Shown here one piece after another: positions 32,880 through 43,944 of a stretch of 64,000 nucleotides of DNA. The stretch's first letter is position 1; every line of letters starts with the position of its first letter. The notes below the pieces were generated by a model. It was not told where the DNA came from, did not search any database, and was given only the letters and a program-made list of their open reading frames with translations. The position numbers and the translations under genes were made by a program. Origin of the DNA: Euborellia annulipes (lineage: Eukaryota; Arthropoda; Insecta; Dermaptera; Anisolabididae). The stretch covers positions 1 through 64,000 of the forward strand of contig JAKCPI010003042.1 of NCBI GenBank assembly GCA_023213315.1, in the 5' to 3' direction.

Positions 32880-34310
32880 AAATTTAAGTGATTTAGGCAT
32901 AGAAAAAATATTGTTTTACTTGCTTAAAGATAGTCAATCCAAACGCTAATGAATTGTTTTTATCAATTAAAAATGTTTATAAATAAAAAAAAAAAAAAAA
33001 AATATTGAGTGGTTGAAAGGAGATTTTGTTGTCATTCGAGACACCTTTATCTTTTTTAGGTAGCCATCTATGTTTTTTTTTTTTTTTTTTTTTTTTTCAA
33101 TAAATCAAATAATATAAAAAAATATTAATCAAGTAAAATAGAAAAGAAGGCGTGTCAGTACATATAAATAAAATGAATTGGTTAGTTGGAATTGGTGTTG
33201 GTTGGGAGGATCTGCTAACATCCCGAGGGAAGCCAGCGGTTAGCGAGTTTCCTGCCCAGGCTTAGATAAAAACAAAACCCGAAACTGATTAGAAACTCAG
33301 CAACGAATCTAAGCCAGCCAGCAAGATTAAGCTTATAACGGAATTCATAATATATATAATATTATTTTCCTGCTATTCAATTTACCAATAGAAGTGCAAA
33401 TTTATCAAGGAAAAAGATACTATTTTAAATTGCATAATACATATACTACACGATTTGCGCCTAAGTTTAATTTCTGAAGCCGTAGCCAGGATTTTGGTTA
33501 GGGGATAATATTGAAAGATTTCAAAAAACATCTTTATTTTATACCAAAAATATTTTCTCAAATTAAGAAAATCACTTCAAACATCGTATTCAAGAGTAAC
33601 TCATAATACCCCGAAAAAAAATCATTGTTGGACAGTGTTATTAAACAGTTTTATTAAGATATCTTAATGAATTGTAAAATTTATTTTGATGATAATGTTT
33701 TAACTACATTTTTGGCCGTCCGGGTCTCTGCGCCCCTTGACCTGCTGCGTCCCTCCGCATCGCGGGGTCTGTGGGGGTGTTATTTAAGCCTCTGGGAGCT
33801 GCCGTCTAAACGTACTTAAAAAAAAACTAGACTATTATAAGGAATTTTTCAATGCGGTTTTTTTTTTTAATGAATTATATTCATAAGGGATTATTGGGAC
33901 AGAAAGTTATAATTTGTTTAATGACTTATTAAAAAATTAAGGAAATTAATTTTTTTGTTATCAAGCAAATACAAATACTGTCTCAATAATCTTAAATTTT
34001 TTTCAATTTAAAAATGATTTTATTGTAATTATTAATCACATTTTATTTAAGAAAATTTTATTATAAGGACTTCATTAATTAATTTTTATTATTGGATTTT
34101 CATTTTTGACTCTTTGGGACCTGTCTATTTTTTCTAGACTTGCACAAATATCCTTTATAACAGCGCAAATAAATAGAGTTCTAAATGGTCTTCGATGCAG
34201 AGAAAGACCTTAAATAAATTTAAAAAAGATATATATAAGAGCGCGATATTTCTATAACATTTTTTAAGTTAATTAATATATTTTGCAAATAAAACATAAC
34301 CTTTTCCAGA
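32880..34310. other. AT-rich stretch, nothing firm
   Basis: A and T tracts near 32986 and 33071. cgtagccaggattttgg at 33480 resembles a hAT left end without partner. A GC-richer patch at 33715-33780 (ccctccgcatcgcggggtct) resembles part of the element at 52766. ctaaatggtcttcgatgcag (34183) is a distant S1-body relative. Confidence 0.4.
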
Positions 34311-34321
34311 TTCAATATCAG

Positions 34322-34323
<2 letters not shown>

Positions 34324-34352
<29 letters not shown>

Positions 34353-34605
34353 ACTCACACTTTTTTCTCATTCACATTCACACTCACACACACATTCACA
34401 CAGTCTTTTCGGCAACTCAGGCCATATAAGACTTTTTACGATATCCGTTATTGATAAATATTCATATATGAGGTCCAGGCATTCTTATTTAAGCCATTTG
34501 GTATCCAATTGGCTTAAATAAAATCATCGGACTGCCTGGGGTCCGAACCCGCGACGTTTGGTATATGAGGTTAGCACGCTAACCTCTACGCCATGCCCCG
34601 AGGGC
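34324..34605 (-). mobile_element. SINE S1, full-length with exact 12-bp TSD
   Basis: tcaatatcagtt flanks it at 34312-34323 and 34606-34617. The head (gcgacgtttggtatatgagg ... ccatgccccga) and A/T tail are complete. Confidence 0.9.
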
Positions 34606-34619
34606 TCAATATCAGTTGA

Positions 34620-35640
34620 AAAAGGTTACAATTGTTTTGGAATATATTATAAAATAATTTTTGTATGAATTACAATTCATTTTTAGTATACTAAAAGACT
34701 TATTTTACTAATAAATGAGATGGCTGATGTCACGAAAAGCAGAGCTGAAGTTTCGGTGTCGGTGTCAGGATAAAATACAGTAATTTAACTACAAAAAGTA
34801 TAATTTTCTTTTAAATTCAATTGAGACTTTTATTGTCGTTGTCGGCATATTTTTCCTGCAGACTCCCCTCCCCAGCCCTGACAAAAAGGGGCCTAAAAGA
34901 GATATTTGATCTTTCATTTAAAAAAGTTTTTTTTTATCCTCTTTTCTCTACGCCAAGAGTTTTCTGAAGAGTTCACCCACATTTATAGCCTATAATTTCA
35001 ACTTGTTCAGGCCATGGGTTCGAACCTATCACAGTACACACAGTGTATTTTCGTTTTGAATCAGGCACCTTAATTCTTTTATATCTCGGCTATTAAATTT
35101 CCAATCAATAAACACTAAACTCTCAGCCACAGATGGAGACTAAAATGAAATTTTTTTCAATTTTCTCTTTCGGTTGCTCACGTGATTTTAGAGGATTTAT
35201 TTAATTTAGGGCTATATGTAATTTTAAAATATCCTTGAGAACGGGGGCCCATGCTTGGCATTGCTTGCCTATTTGGCACTTGCCTATGTCTTTCCAGCCC
35301 CCCTCCCCCTCCCTCGAACAAGTGAAATAGAATTCTAAAAATGTATTTTTATCATCAAAGTACAGCTCTTGATAAGATAAATATTTTTTATTGTCTTTCT
35401 TTCTATATTCTTTCTCTTTTGCTCTGCTTCCTGTTTTTGTGGTTTTTTCTTTTCCATCTCCTTTTTGAAAAAAAAAAAAAAAAAAACGATGTCCTGATTG
35501 ATATCTCTTCTAGAATATTAAATCTCTCGCTCAAAATATAATAAATTAATATAGTCTATATCATAGTTTCTCAACCTTTTTTGCTCACCGCCCCCTTCCC
35601 CCCTGCATTTTAATTTTACTTACTAAAAACAGCTATTGCC
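34620..35640. other. AT-rich stretch, nothing firm
   Basis: gggttcgaacctatc at 35016 resembles a box B, without a tRNA fold. tagtttctcaacctttt at 35562 followed by a C-rich tract resembles a hAT end. No gene. Confidence 0.35.
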
Positions 35641-35644
35641 ACAA

Positions 35645-35725
35645 TTCGGCAACTCAGGCCATATAAGACTTTACGATATTCGTTATTGATTAATATACAT
35701 ATTTGGGGTCCAGGCATTCTTATTT
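35645..35725 (-). mobile_element. S1 SINE fragment
   Basis: ttcggcaactcaggccatat and ggggtccaggcattcttatt only; both ends missing. Confidence 0.7.
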
Positions 35726-36660
35726 AATTTATTTATTTTAAAAATATTGATTTGTGCTTTTGTGCCGCGGGGGTTACATCCTCCCGAGAGAGAAATTAAG
35801 GCATGACTTTACGCTCTTTTCATTTGATAAAGTTTTAAAGATTATTACCCATACAACAAAAAAAGGTGCGAAGGATCCTGCTTAATGCCATACAGTCAGA
35901 ATTCCTTAAGAAAATCGTATCTCCAACTCCCAGGAGCAAATTCAAAAGTCGCTTTTGGCGGAATTATTGATTATTTAATTCGGCAAGATTTAAAAATATT
36001 ACGATTGCTAAACTTTCCTATACATTTCCCTTAGGAAAGTATAAGATAGTATAGAGCATCCTGTTAAATTTTTGTTGGTTAATATTTTTCCCATAACAAA
36101 GGATGTGGTTCAGGTTTTTAACCAGTCTGATAAACATTATTTAAGTTACAGATGTAGGAGAACAAAACTAGCAGGGTTCATTTTTACATCATATTTATTA
36201 ACAAATATTTTGAAAAAAAAAAAAAAAAAAACTGACATTCATCATCTACAGTACTCTTAACTAATAATAAATTCATGAATGTTATTGAAGACATACAAGA
36301 GCAAACTGCTTGTTTATGTTTGCCTCTCAACCACCGCCTCTAAGCAGTGAACTCTTTTGCTGTCTTACACCCCCCTCCCCCCTCCCTCTTCAACCACCTC
36401 AACACTGAGAAACTCCCTGACGACTGATTTCCTAAACCTTTTCACCATTAAATATAATTAATTCCCCAAAACATTTAAAAGATTAAAAATTACTACTTCG
36501 TTACTCGCCGTTTCAAGTACTATATGTGTACTTAATTTCAAATAGATTCATTGAAAATTGTGGATTTCTATAGAACATACACACACACATACATTTCCGC
36601 CGAAGGCGGGCTTTGCGGCTTATTGTATATGTAATTGCAGTTGCCTCTGATGAAGAAGCG
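35726..36660. other. AT-rich stretch, nothing recognised
   Basis: No repeat match apart from C-rich patches near 36370; short frames only. Confidence 0.4.
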
Positions 36661-36661
36661 C

Positions 36662-36796
36662 TGATTAGGGGTGTACGATTATGGGAAAAATAATCGACTA
36701 TCGATTATAGAAAAAAATAATCGATTATATCTTTTTTTTCTCTAGTAAAATTTCCATTTTTCCCTCTCGCGAAAATCATTTGACTTTTTTTTTTAC
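36662..36796. repeat. Palindromic taatcgatta repeat
   Basis: Several copies of taatcga(c/t)tat lie within 100 bp, followed by the ttttccctctcgcgaaaatc block shared with 16930-17000. Confidence 0.5.
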
Positions 36797-37385
36797 TTTC
36801 TCTTACCTCTATATATGTTAATATTTAAAGAGAGAAAGTATTGGATTCATGTCAAAAATTCGATGTTTTAATTAATGGATCTACACGTTTTGAGGTCGCC
36901 TGAATAAAAAAAGTGGTTTTTGCGACATGGTCTGTCTGTTTGTGAGTATGTGTTTAATTTTAAGGATGAAGGAATTGAGCTATGATGCTGAAATTTTATA
37001 TATAAGTTAAACACCCCCCGAGAGCGTGAAAATAAGCTTTTAATCAAAATCGGCCAAAAAGTACTAGTACTTTACTAATGTACTTTTTCAGTTTTTTTCG
37101 ATTTTCTCGAAATCCTAACGATTTTGATTAAAATTTTTTAGATGCTCTTTGAAATGTATATTCTCATTTTGACCTCAAATTGTTTGAAGCACACTTTACT
37201 CTTGTACTTCATAGAAAAAAGATAGGAAAAAAGGTTGCCATGGTAACAAAATATAATTATTTTCCAATATTTGTAAATTCTAATATATTGGCGGAAACTT
37301 AATATATCTCGACACAAAAAAATCTGGTGTGACAAGCACAGTACACAACTTTCTTTTACCAAAGGTAAGAGAAAGTTGTGGGATG
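36797..37385 (-). mobile_element. R1, near full-length, inverted
   Basis: Right-end block (actttctcttacctctatat), short CA tract, internal block (aaagtactagtactttact), X-box and hairpin (37310-37380), all in reverse order relative to 6955. It lies about 0.1 kb upstream of the hAT element next to the PINCH 5' exon. Confidence 0.85.
37234..37247 (+). promoter_or_regulatory. RFX X-box-like site inside R1, upstream of PINCH
   Basis: GTTGCCATGGTAAC, identical to the site at 8464, about 0.5-0.8 kb upstream of the proposed PINCH 5' exon. A regulatory role is inference. Confidence 0.45.
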
Positions 37386-37501
37386 ATTAATAAACTTATT
37401 AGAATAACAATTTTATAATTTTTCTTCCACACCAATTATTTATTATTATTGGAATTCAGTAGAAAATGACACAAATAATTCTAATTTCCTCCTTGTTCAA
37501 A

Positions 37502-37772
37502 CAGTGGCGTCATTTCAACTTTTTCTTGGGGGGGGCAAATTTTTTTCTTGGGGGGGGCAAACATTTTTTTTTTCTTAAAATTTACTTACAAATGGGTACT
37601 CAAATTTAGCCAAAACATATTTAATTTAATTAATTGTTTAATTTTGTACAGTTTGTATACTCGTAGATGTATTTTGGAGCATTTTATTTAGAATAATATA
37701 AAATTTTATAAAAATCAGAGCCCTTGGGGGGGGGGGGGGCAAATGCCCCCCTGCCCCCAAATGACGCCACTG
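37502..37772 (+). mobile_element. hAT-type element, 271 bp, 8-bp TSD
   Basis: Ends cagtggcgtcatttcaac and aaatgacgccactg; exact TSD TGTTCAAA at 37494-37501 and 37773-37780. The internal unit cttggggggggcaaa is repeated near the left end. Immediately upstream of the likely first PINCH exon. Confidence 0.9.
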
Positions 37773-37780
37773 TGTTCAAA

Positions 37781-38034
37781 CCATAACTCATCTAAGCGAT
37801 TTCAAAAGAGCCCGCTGTTGGGAGACTCTAGAGATGGCGACACCAATCAACATTCAAAGGCTGAAGGTTGTCTGGTTGTCTGTCTAACTAAACAGCAACA
37901 CTCCCTGATCCTTGATCCGAAAAGATCCTTAAAAGGACAGATTGTCGGTCCACGAGTTTCTCATAGGCGTTGGCCGTCATTTTTTGTCAAATTACACACG
38001 AAAACCCATTCGAAATTGCTTCCTCAATGCCAAG
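37781..38034 (+). other. Probable 5' exon of PINCH (5' UTR plus start codon)
   Basis: This GC-richer, non-repetitive block ends in ATGCCAAG followed by GTACTC. Joined to the acceptor at 38903, ATG CCA AG plus C TTA AGT AAC continues in frame into the PINCH exon and gives the short leader M-P-S-L-S-N before MFCSRC. An in-frame stop (TAG, 37964) precedes this ATG. The donor matches the consensus only in its first four bases, and the left boundary (TSS) is unknown. Without this exon, translation would start at 38913. Confidence 0.5.
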
Positions 38035-38902
38035 GTACTCATCAAATTTGAAACTCGTGTCATATGCATGTCCCTTGTCATTTTTAAACATTTCACATTT
38101 ATTCTTTCATTATAGAATTAAAAAAACTAAAAACTTCATTTACCTCACAAAAATATATGAAATGTACATTTTTAACAATTAAAATATAGGCTATCCTATT
38201 CCTTGACTACTCAATGATCTATTTTTAACAATTACTCAACTCTCAATCAACAATTATTAGGGTATTTATTAAGTCATCGTTTTTCTAGTCAAGAGGGGGC
38301 TATGAAAAAGTAATTTTTATTTTCAGAGTCCTTTTATAACATTTTATCAAAATTTGAACATATTTTTTATCCTATTTGCAAAATATATATATATAAGTTA
38401 ATTCCCAGTGTGTCTGTCAATGTATTTGAATCATTTGAATATCTAGAGCGAATTTAAAATTCCTCTTTTATTAAATTTTGTTTAGTCTTTTCTATTCTAT
38501 TCTATTTTCTATTTTCTATTCTCGGGTAAAAATCTATTTAATTCTCTCAGGTTTATTAATCTCCAAGGACATAGTTTAATTTTTTTTATCAAATCAATTA
38601 ATGAATGATTATCTGTTTCATATAATCAACTAATCATTTTCTATCAAGATAAAATTCTCCCAATATATATTATGTCATTTGAATATCAATGGGTTGTTAT
38701 TTAATAGATTAAGAAGTTTGTCTGAAAAAATACCAATATGTCGTAAGTACCTATTGGTTCCAAAATTGTGTTAAGAAGAGCTATTATTTATATATTAAAC
38801 TTATAGTTTATTATTTATTTAAATATAAATTATTCAATAACTAATAAACATATAACCGAATATTTATTAATTCAACTAATTAACTTATTTTTTTTTTTGC
38901 AG

Positions 38903-39001
38903 CTTAAGTAACATGTTTTGCTCCCGTTGCGGGGAGGGATTCGAGCCTGATGAGAAAATCGTCAATTCTACCGGCGAATTATGGCACACACAATGCTTTG
39001 T
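38903..39001 (+). CDS. PINCH exon, LIM1 first half
   Basis: Acceptor tttgcag; the exon begins CTTAAGTAAC then ATG at 38913; donor GT then GTAAGG at 39002. Encodes [15 protein letters not shown] to HTQCF plus two bases of Val. Confidence 0.93.
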
Positions 39002-42000
39002 GTAAGGCGGACTTTATATTAATTTTTTCATTATTATATCATTATTATTAATTGACATAAAATATGTTGACTTTGAAAATATATATATTTTTTCCAAAGT
39101 AGTGACTGTGATTGTAAAGATGGATAATTATGGGCAGAAGCAGTCAATAAAAAAAGACTGTATGCTGGTATTAATCTATCTCGGAAACGTTTCGATTCTT
39201 TTAATTTAAGAGCCAGTCTTTCAGTCCTTACTAAAAATACATTATATGTCATTGTATATATGTGACCGTCCACATGAAAAGGTACCAAATCTTCACTGGG
39301 CTTCAGGAGAGCCGATTTACTAAAAAAGTTACAAAAATTTGAAAAAACAAGACAAAGGTGAGATAAGAGAAAAGGGACCAAACAAACTTTAAACTCATTT
39401 TTCTCAAAACTTGGTTTTTCATAACCAAAATTTTAAAAATTCATATCTTCCAAACAAAAAATGATATAAAAATTCTAAAAATACCTGCTTGCTCAACAGG
39501 ATGTGTTCTGTACAGAAAGCATGAAAACTCAATTTTGACCCCGATGAAGATATGGTACCTTTTCATGTGGACGGTCGCATATGTAAAATAACAAATTATA
39601 TAAACCTTATTGCAACAATGAGGTAAATGTAGGTACAAAAAATTTATTTACCTCATTGTTGCAATAAGGTTTATATATTATTTTATATATATACAATGTT
39701 TTTTTTTTTTTTTTTTTGAATGAGTGCATAAGGTCCGAAGACCTATAATGACCAATAGTCACATGCAGCCAGGAAGAAAATAAAAACAAAAGGAAAAGCA
39801 TAAAGGGGAAACTCAACTGCGGGAACTGAGAAGATGCCTGTTGAGGTTAGACTTGAAAGTCTGAAGATTGTAGGTTTTGGGGAAGATAGACGCAGGGAGC
39901 TTGTTCCAATCACGGGAGGTCATGGGGACAAAGGAAGAATGAAATGTCATTATTATATGTATTTTTTAGCAAGGACTGAGGATGGCTCTTAAATTAAAAG
40001 AACCGAAACGTCTTCGTGACTAGAAACATAACATACAGAGTCTTTTTTTATTGACTGCTCCTGCCCATTATTATCCATCTATATATATATATATATATAT
40101 ATTTTGCCTTAATAAATCAATCGAATAAAAAAAAGGAGCTTAGAATTAGAACTTTCATTAAATCATTTATCCATGAACTGAAGATTATATATTATATATT
40201 TATTAATTAATATCTTCTAATCCAATGACATACTCTATTATCATTTATTTGTTTTATTTCTCTTTTCAGATGTGCTCAATGTTTCAACCCATTCCCTGAG
40301 GGCACTTATTATGAATTTGAGGGACGGAAATATTGTAAACATGATTTTCATGTTTTATTTGCTCCATGTTGCGGAAAATGCGGTATTTTTCATTTAATTT
40401 TTAAAAGAATCTATATCTATATATCAGGTGTGCCGACTAATAATGATCAATTTTTGGCAATGGCAAAACTGATCCAACGATACCAATTTGTGAGAGCTGC
40501 TTTAGACGCTTTAAAAGTGACGATTTCGACTTCAGTCGAAAAAATTCAAGGACGCCGAATTGCAAGCGGAATTAGGCGAAACGGTCATTGCGGAGTGCTA
40601 ATGTCAATAATTGATCAATTTTTATCAAGCATTGATTGAATAACGTTCGGAATGGGCCTGAAGACATGGTTAGTCAATCTTTGCAATATAATAACGCTCG
40701 GTCCTCTACCCCAAAAGTTGTCAAGGATACCATTGCTGCACTTGGATTGAACATCCTACCCCATTCACCTTACTCTCCAGTCTTGACCTCTTCAGATTAA
40801 CATTTGTTCTCGTCGATGGGACACACTGTCAATGAGCAGCACTTCAGTAATTCCAAAAATGGCTCGACCGAAAAAATACGAACAATTCTTTTGGCATGGA
40901 ATCCACAATTTGCCCGAAAGTTGGGAAAAATGTGTCAAAAGCGAAGGCCGATACTTTGAATAAAGCAAATTTTATTATTCCTGAATTTTCGTGTATTTTT
41001 AAGAAAAAAATTCATCATTATTAACCGGCATACTTGGTAAATAGGAAATATTAAAAGTAAAAAAGAAAATTATGGAATTCATTCGATAACGTTCCAGTCC
41101 TAGGTTGAAATTCTTTTAAAATCAAAAAGTTGAAGTTAAAATTATTTTTCATCTAACTTTTTTTTTAATTATTTCTACCAAAAAAATTTTTCGCTTCATT
41201 TGGTCCTCTTGCAATTTGCAGAATCTTTCTTTAAATAGATATTTGAATAAGTAACCTATTAGTTATGTTCTCAATTTTATACAAGTACAATAAGGGCCAT
41301 AACCAGAAATTTTTTTTCGGGTCAAGGGTGGACGATCTGGGCAATTTCTTCTCTCCAGATCAATAAATAATAAGCAATATTTTAAACTTATAGAATTAAA
41401 GTTTCTTTGGTATTGTTTTGTCCCTAAGGTCTCACTTATTTGAAGATTTCATATTATTATTTTACAGGTCAGTATGTAATTGGACGTGTGATCAAAGCAA
41501 TGAACGCCAATTGGCACCCGAAATGTTTCCGATGCGAAGTTTGCGATAAGGAACTCGCCGATCTTGGATTCATTCGTCATCAAAATCGAGCTCTCTGCCA
41601 TGAATGCAACGCCAACGCCAAAGCTGCTGACTTGGGAAAATACGTTTGCCATAAATGCCAGTAAGCATCATTAAAGTGAAAAAAAATTTGAAAAACAATC
41701 TTATTTTATTTATTTATTTATTTCAAATTTTATTATTCATCATCTCTCAATATATATCTTGAATTTTTCATGAGGAAATACAAAATTTCAAATTTAATTT
41801 AACCAAGGTATGGAAATTGAGTGAGTCAGTCAATTGAACTTTTATTTTTATATTCCTTCTTTCATCCCAAATTTATAATGTGTAAATAGATTGACTTTTG
41901 AAAAATTTTAGATGACTTTTACCTCTTAAGGACATATTATACTTTTATTTATATGAAAAAAGTAAAAAACAGTTCTAAAAATTAATTTAATTTTTTTTTT

Positions 42001-42905
42001 TTTTTTTTTTTTTTTTTCAATTTTTTAGTGGCTTGATTGATGATAAACCTCTTCGATTTCGAGGAGAAGTTTATCATGGCTATCATTTTAATTGCACTGC
42101 TTGTGGAGTTGAACTTACTTCGGAGGCCAGAGAAGTTCGGAGCCGACCTGGATTCACTGCTAACGATATGGTTTGTCATTTATTCATTTTTGAATTGTCT
42201 TTATTATTTGTTGTGTCTATAATTTGGTAAATAAATCTTTATATTCTAATGATTTAACAGAATGAACTCTATTGCCTTCGATGCCATGACAAGATGGGAA
42301 TTCCTATTTGTGGAGCTTGTCGACGTCCCATTGAAGAGCGCGTCGTTACTGCCCTTGGAAAACATTGGCATGTCGAGGTCAGAACAAACAGAATTAAAAA
42401 TAAATTGCTTCCTATTTTATTAAAAAAATATATTTGCAAGCAAATAATTAATTTTGTATTTTTTTTTTAATAGCATTTCGTTTGCGCCAAATGCGAGAAA
42501 CCTTTCTTGGGACATCGTCACTATGAAAAAAAAGGCCTGGCATACTGTGAGATCCATTATCATCAACTCTTTGGCAATCTGTGTTTTGTCTGTAATCAAG
42601 TGATCGCCGGTGATGGTAAATAAACTATTTGCTTTATTAAAAATTATTCCTTACAATTAAACAGTTGTAAAAACAGTTGTATAATTTTTTCCCCCTTTTT
42701 AGTGTTCACTGCTCTAAATAAGGCTTGGTGTGTCCATCACTTCGCTTGTTCAGTTTGTGACCAGAAAATGAATCAAAAAACCAAATTTTACGAATGCGAC
42801 TTGAAGCCTATTTGCAAGAAATGTTACGATAAATTTCCTGGCGAACTGAAACGACGTCTTCGAAAAGCACATGAGGCGCAAACACCTAAAAAGACACCCG
42901 CTTAA
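38913..42905 (+). CDS. PINCH / LIMS family five-LIM-domain adaptor (7 coding exons)
   Basis: Spliced exons (38903-39001, 40270-40382, 41468-41660, 42029-42170, 42261-42377, 42474-42615, 42703-42905) give 332 residues from MFCSRC to a TAA stop, or 338 with the upstream exon. Five LIM domains are visible by their zinc-binding Cys/His spacing: about residues 3-60, 64-122, 128-189, 196-250 and 255-313, with a basic tail ([18 protein letters not shown]). All phases agree and all introns are GT-AG. The protein is a full-length orthologue of LIMS1/PINCH and Drosophila steamer duck (stck). Known family role: in the ILK-PINCH-parvin complex LIM1 binds the ILK ankyrin repeats and links integrins to actin at muscle attachments and focal adhesions. 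Conserved strings such as [17 protein letters not shown] make the assignment secure. Introns 1 and 2 carry FB, LINE and mariner insertions. Confidence 0.96.
39088..40079. mobile_element. Foldback element FB-5 in PINCH intron 1, holding nested repeats
   Basis: Outer arms about 39119-39240 and 39958-40079 (gatggataattatgggcag against ctgcccattattatccat). The FB motif is in both arms (right: ctgaggatggctcttaaatt, ccgaaacgtc). Inside are a second inverted repeat (39261-39287 with 39554-39580), a 30-bp perfect inverted repeat (39598-39628 with 39646-39675) and a LINE 3' end. AT repeats on both sides and a leader of about 30 nt resemble FB-1, FB-8 and FB-10, but a TSD cannot be told from microsatellite. 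Confidence 0.75.
39697..39957 (-). mobile_element. LINE 3' end (ORF2 C-terminus, 3' UTR, A tail)
   Basis: On the minus strand a frame reads [17 protein letters not shown] then [16 protein letters not shown] and a stop, followed by a 3' UTR and an A tail (T run at 39700-39717). The W-N-x-L-P ... L-x-x-F-K-x-x-L pattern is typical of the extreme C-terminus of non-LTR reverse transcriptases. 5' truncated; lies within FB-5. Confidence 0.8.
40270..40382 (+). CDS. PINCH exon, LIM1 second half
   Basis: Acceptor cttttcag; donor GTATTT. Encodes [18 protein letters not shown] to FAPCCGKC; 113 nt, phase consistent on both sides. Confidence 0.95.
40423..41038 (+). pseudogene. Decayed mariner transposon in PINCH intron 2
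   Basis: Inverted ends (caggtgtgccgactaataat against attattaaccggcatacttg) flank a broken transposase. The frame from about 40664 reads LQYNNARS, then [13 protein letters not shown], then LTSSD, a stop, and HLFSSM: the mariner catalytic region with the second acidic residue changed (N for D), the third Asp kept and a nonsense codon directly after it. About 0.6 kb against 1.3 kb for an intact mariner, so the interior is deleted. Inactive. Confidence 0.88.
41468..41660 (+). CDS. PINCH exon, LIM2
   Basis: Acceptor ttttacag; donor GTAAGC. Encodes [18 protein letters not shown] to KYVCHKC. Confidence 0.96.
42029..42170 (+). CDS. PINCH exon, LIM3
   Basis: Acceptor after a long T tract (ttttttag); donor GTTTGT, a weaker site. 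Encodes [18 protein letters not shown] to GFTANDM. Confidence 0.95.
42261..42377 (+). CDS. PINCH exon, LIM3 end and LIM4 start
   Basis: Acceptor atttaacag; donor GTCAGA. Encodes [18 protein letters not shown] to KHWHVE; 39 codons, phase 0 at both ends. Confidence 0.96.
42474..42615 (+). CDS. PINCH exon, LIM4 end and LIM5 start
   Basis: Acceptor tttaatag; donor GTAAAT. Encodes [18 protein letters not shown] to [11 protein letters not shown]. Confidence 0.96.
42703..42905 (+). CDS. PINCH last exon, LIM5 and basic tail
   Basis: Acceptor ccctttttag. Encodes [20 protein letters not shown] to the stop at 42903-42905. Confidence 0.96.
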
Positions 42906-43245
42906 GAAACAAAACTGAAAAATTAAATTTGACTTCCGGGGCTTTTAACAAAAAAGTATAATAATTTTCATTCCTTATTTTCTTTTAATAATAATTTTTG
43001 AAAAAAAAAAAAATAGTACTAAGAAGAGAGAAAAACACTTTTTAACGTGGTTTAAGGCATATTACATTTTTTTTTTAATTTTAATCGATTCCTAAAAATA
43101 TTTAAACAATTTTGACACTCAATTAGTTTGCAAATTGTTTGAAATTTAAAAAAAAACTCTCTTCTAAATACTATAATATATAAACAATTATTTATTATAA
43201 TTTGAATTTATCATCTCAGATTCATTTTTTATTTATTCAAATAAT

Positions 43246-43251
43246 AATAAA
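43246..43251 (+). terminator. Possible PINCH polyadenylation signal
   Basis: AATAAA about 340 bp after the stop codon in an AT-rich 3' region. Other AATAAA-like strings exist nearby, so this is a guess by position. Confidence 0.3.
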
Positions 43252-43628
43252 TAATTGTTTTTATCCGACTATATAATTGTTTCATCATATATTTGTCTAT
43301 TTAAAAGCCTTAGGAATATTTTACAATCTATATAGTCTATATACAATATATTAAATTATATTTAGAAAGCTTTAATTAAATGTGCCTTAGCTGCAAAACT
43401 TCATAAATGAAACAACTGCCTGCAAATTTGGGTCCCTCTTGGCTCCATTTTTCTCTTCCAAAATTTTATCTCTTTTTTAGAAGTCTTCCCAGTAAGGGCA
43501 TCCGAATTGTCATGCTACACCATTTTTTCTGTCTCATTTCTTCATTTATTTTTTATATTGCCTTTATTGAGGCACTCTTGGACCTTGAACCAGGTGCTAC
43601 AGTCTCGACTCTAACTTTTAAATTCATT

Positions 43629-43939
43629 TATACAGAAGCAGAAGGAGCAAGTGCAACCAAAAATAAAAAGCCTCCTATTTTTACAATCCAACGAGATGTT
43701 CCGAAATAATTTTATTGTCCTATCTCCAGTCCTTTAAATTTGTCCGGAGTTGGTCGAATGGGTTTAATATAAGTATATTTATGTATCATAACGGGCGAGT
43801 TGTCCCATCTTACTTAGTTAGTGAGTAAAATATTATCATTTTTAAAGGACTGATGGGGCAATAAAATTATCCCGAAACTTCTCGTTGGATTGTAAAAATC
43901 TGTCTTTTTATTTTTGGCTGCACTGCCTCTTGTATAAAC
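43629..43939. mobile_element. Foldback element FB-6
   Basis: Arms 43629-43735 and 43851-43939. The outer block gtgcaaccaaaaataaaaag and the acaatccaacgag block match FB-8 at 48806. The family motif is decayed (ccgaaacttctcg, ctgatggggcaataaaatta). It lies 0.7 kb after the PINCH stop. Confidence 0.8.
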
Positions 43940-43944
43940 AAACA

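Noticed and set aside
32264..32900. Frames of 111 and 123 codons on opposite strands
   Set aside because: Both are read-through of a 60-bp minisatellite whose period is a multiple of three.
37743..38051. 102-codon + strand frame
   Set aside because: It starts inside a hAT element and crosses the proposed PINCH donor in a different frame.
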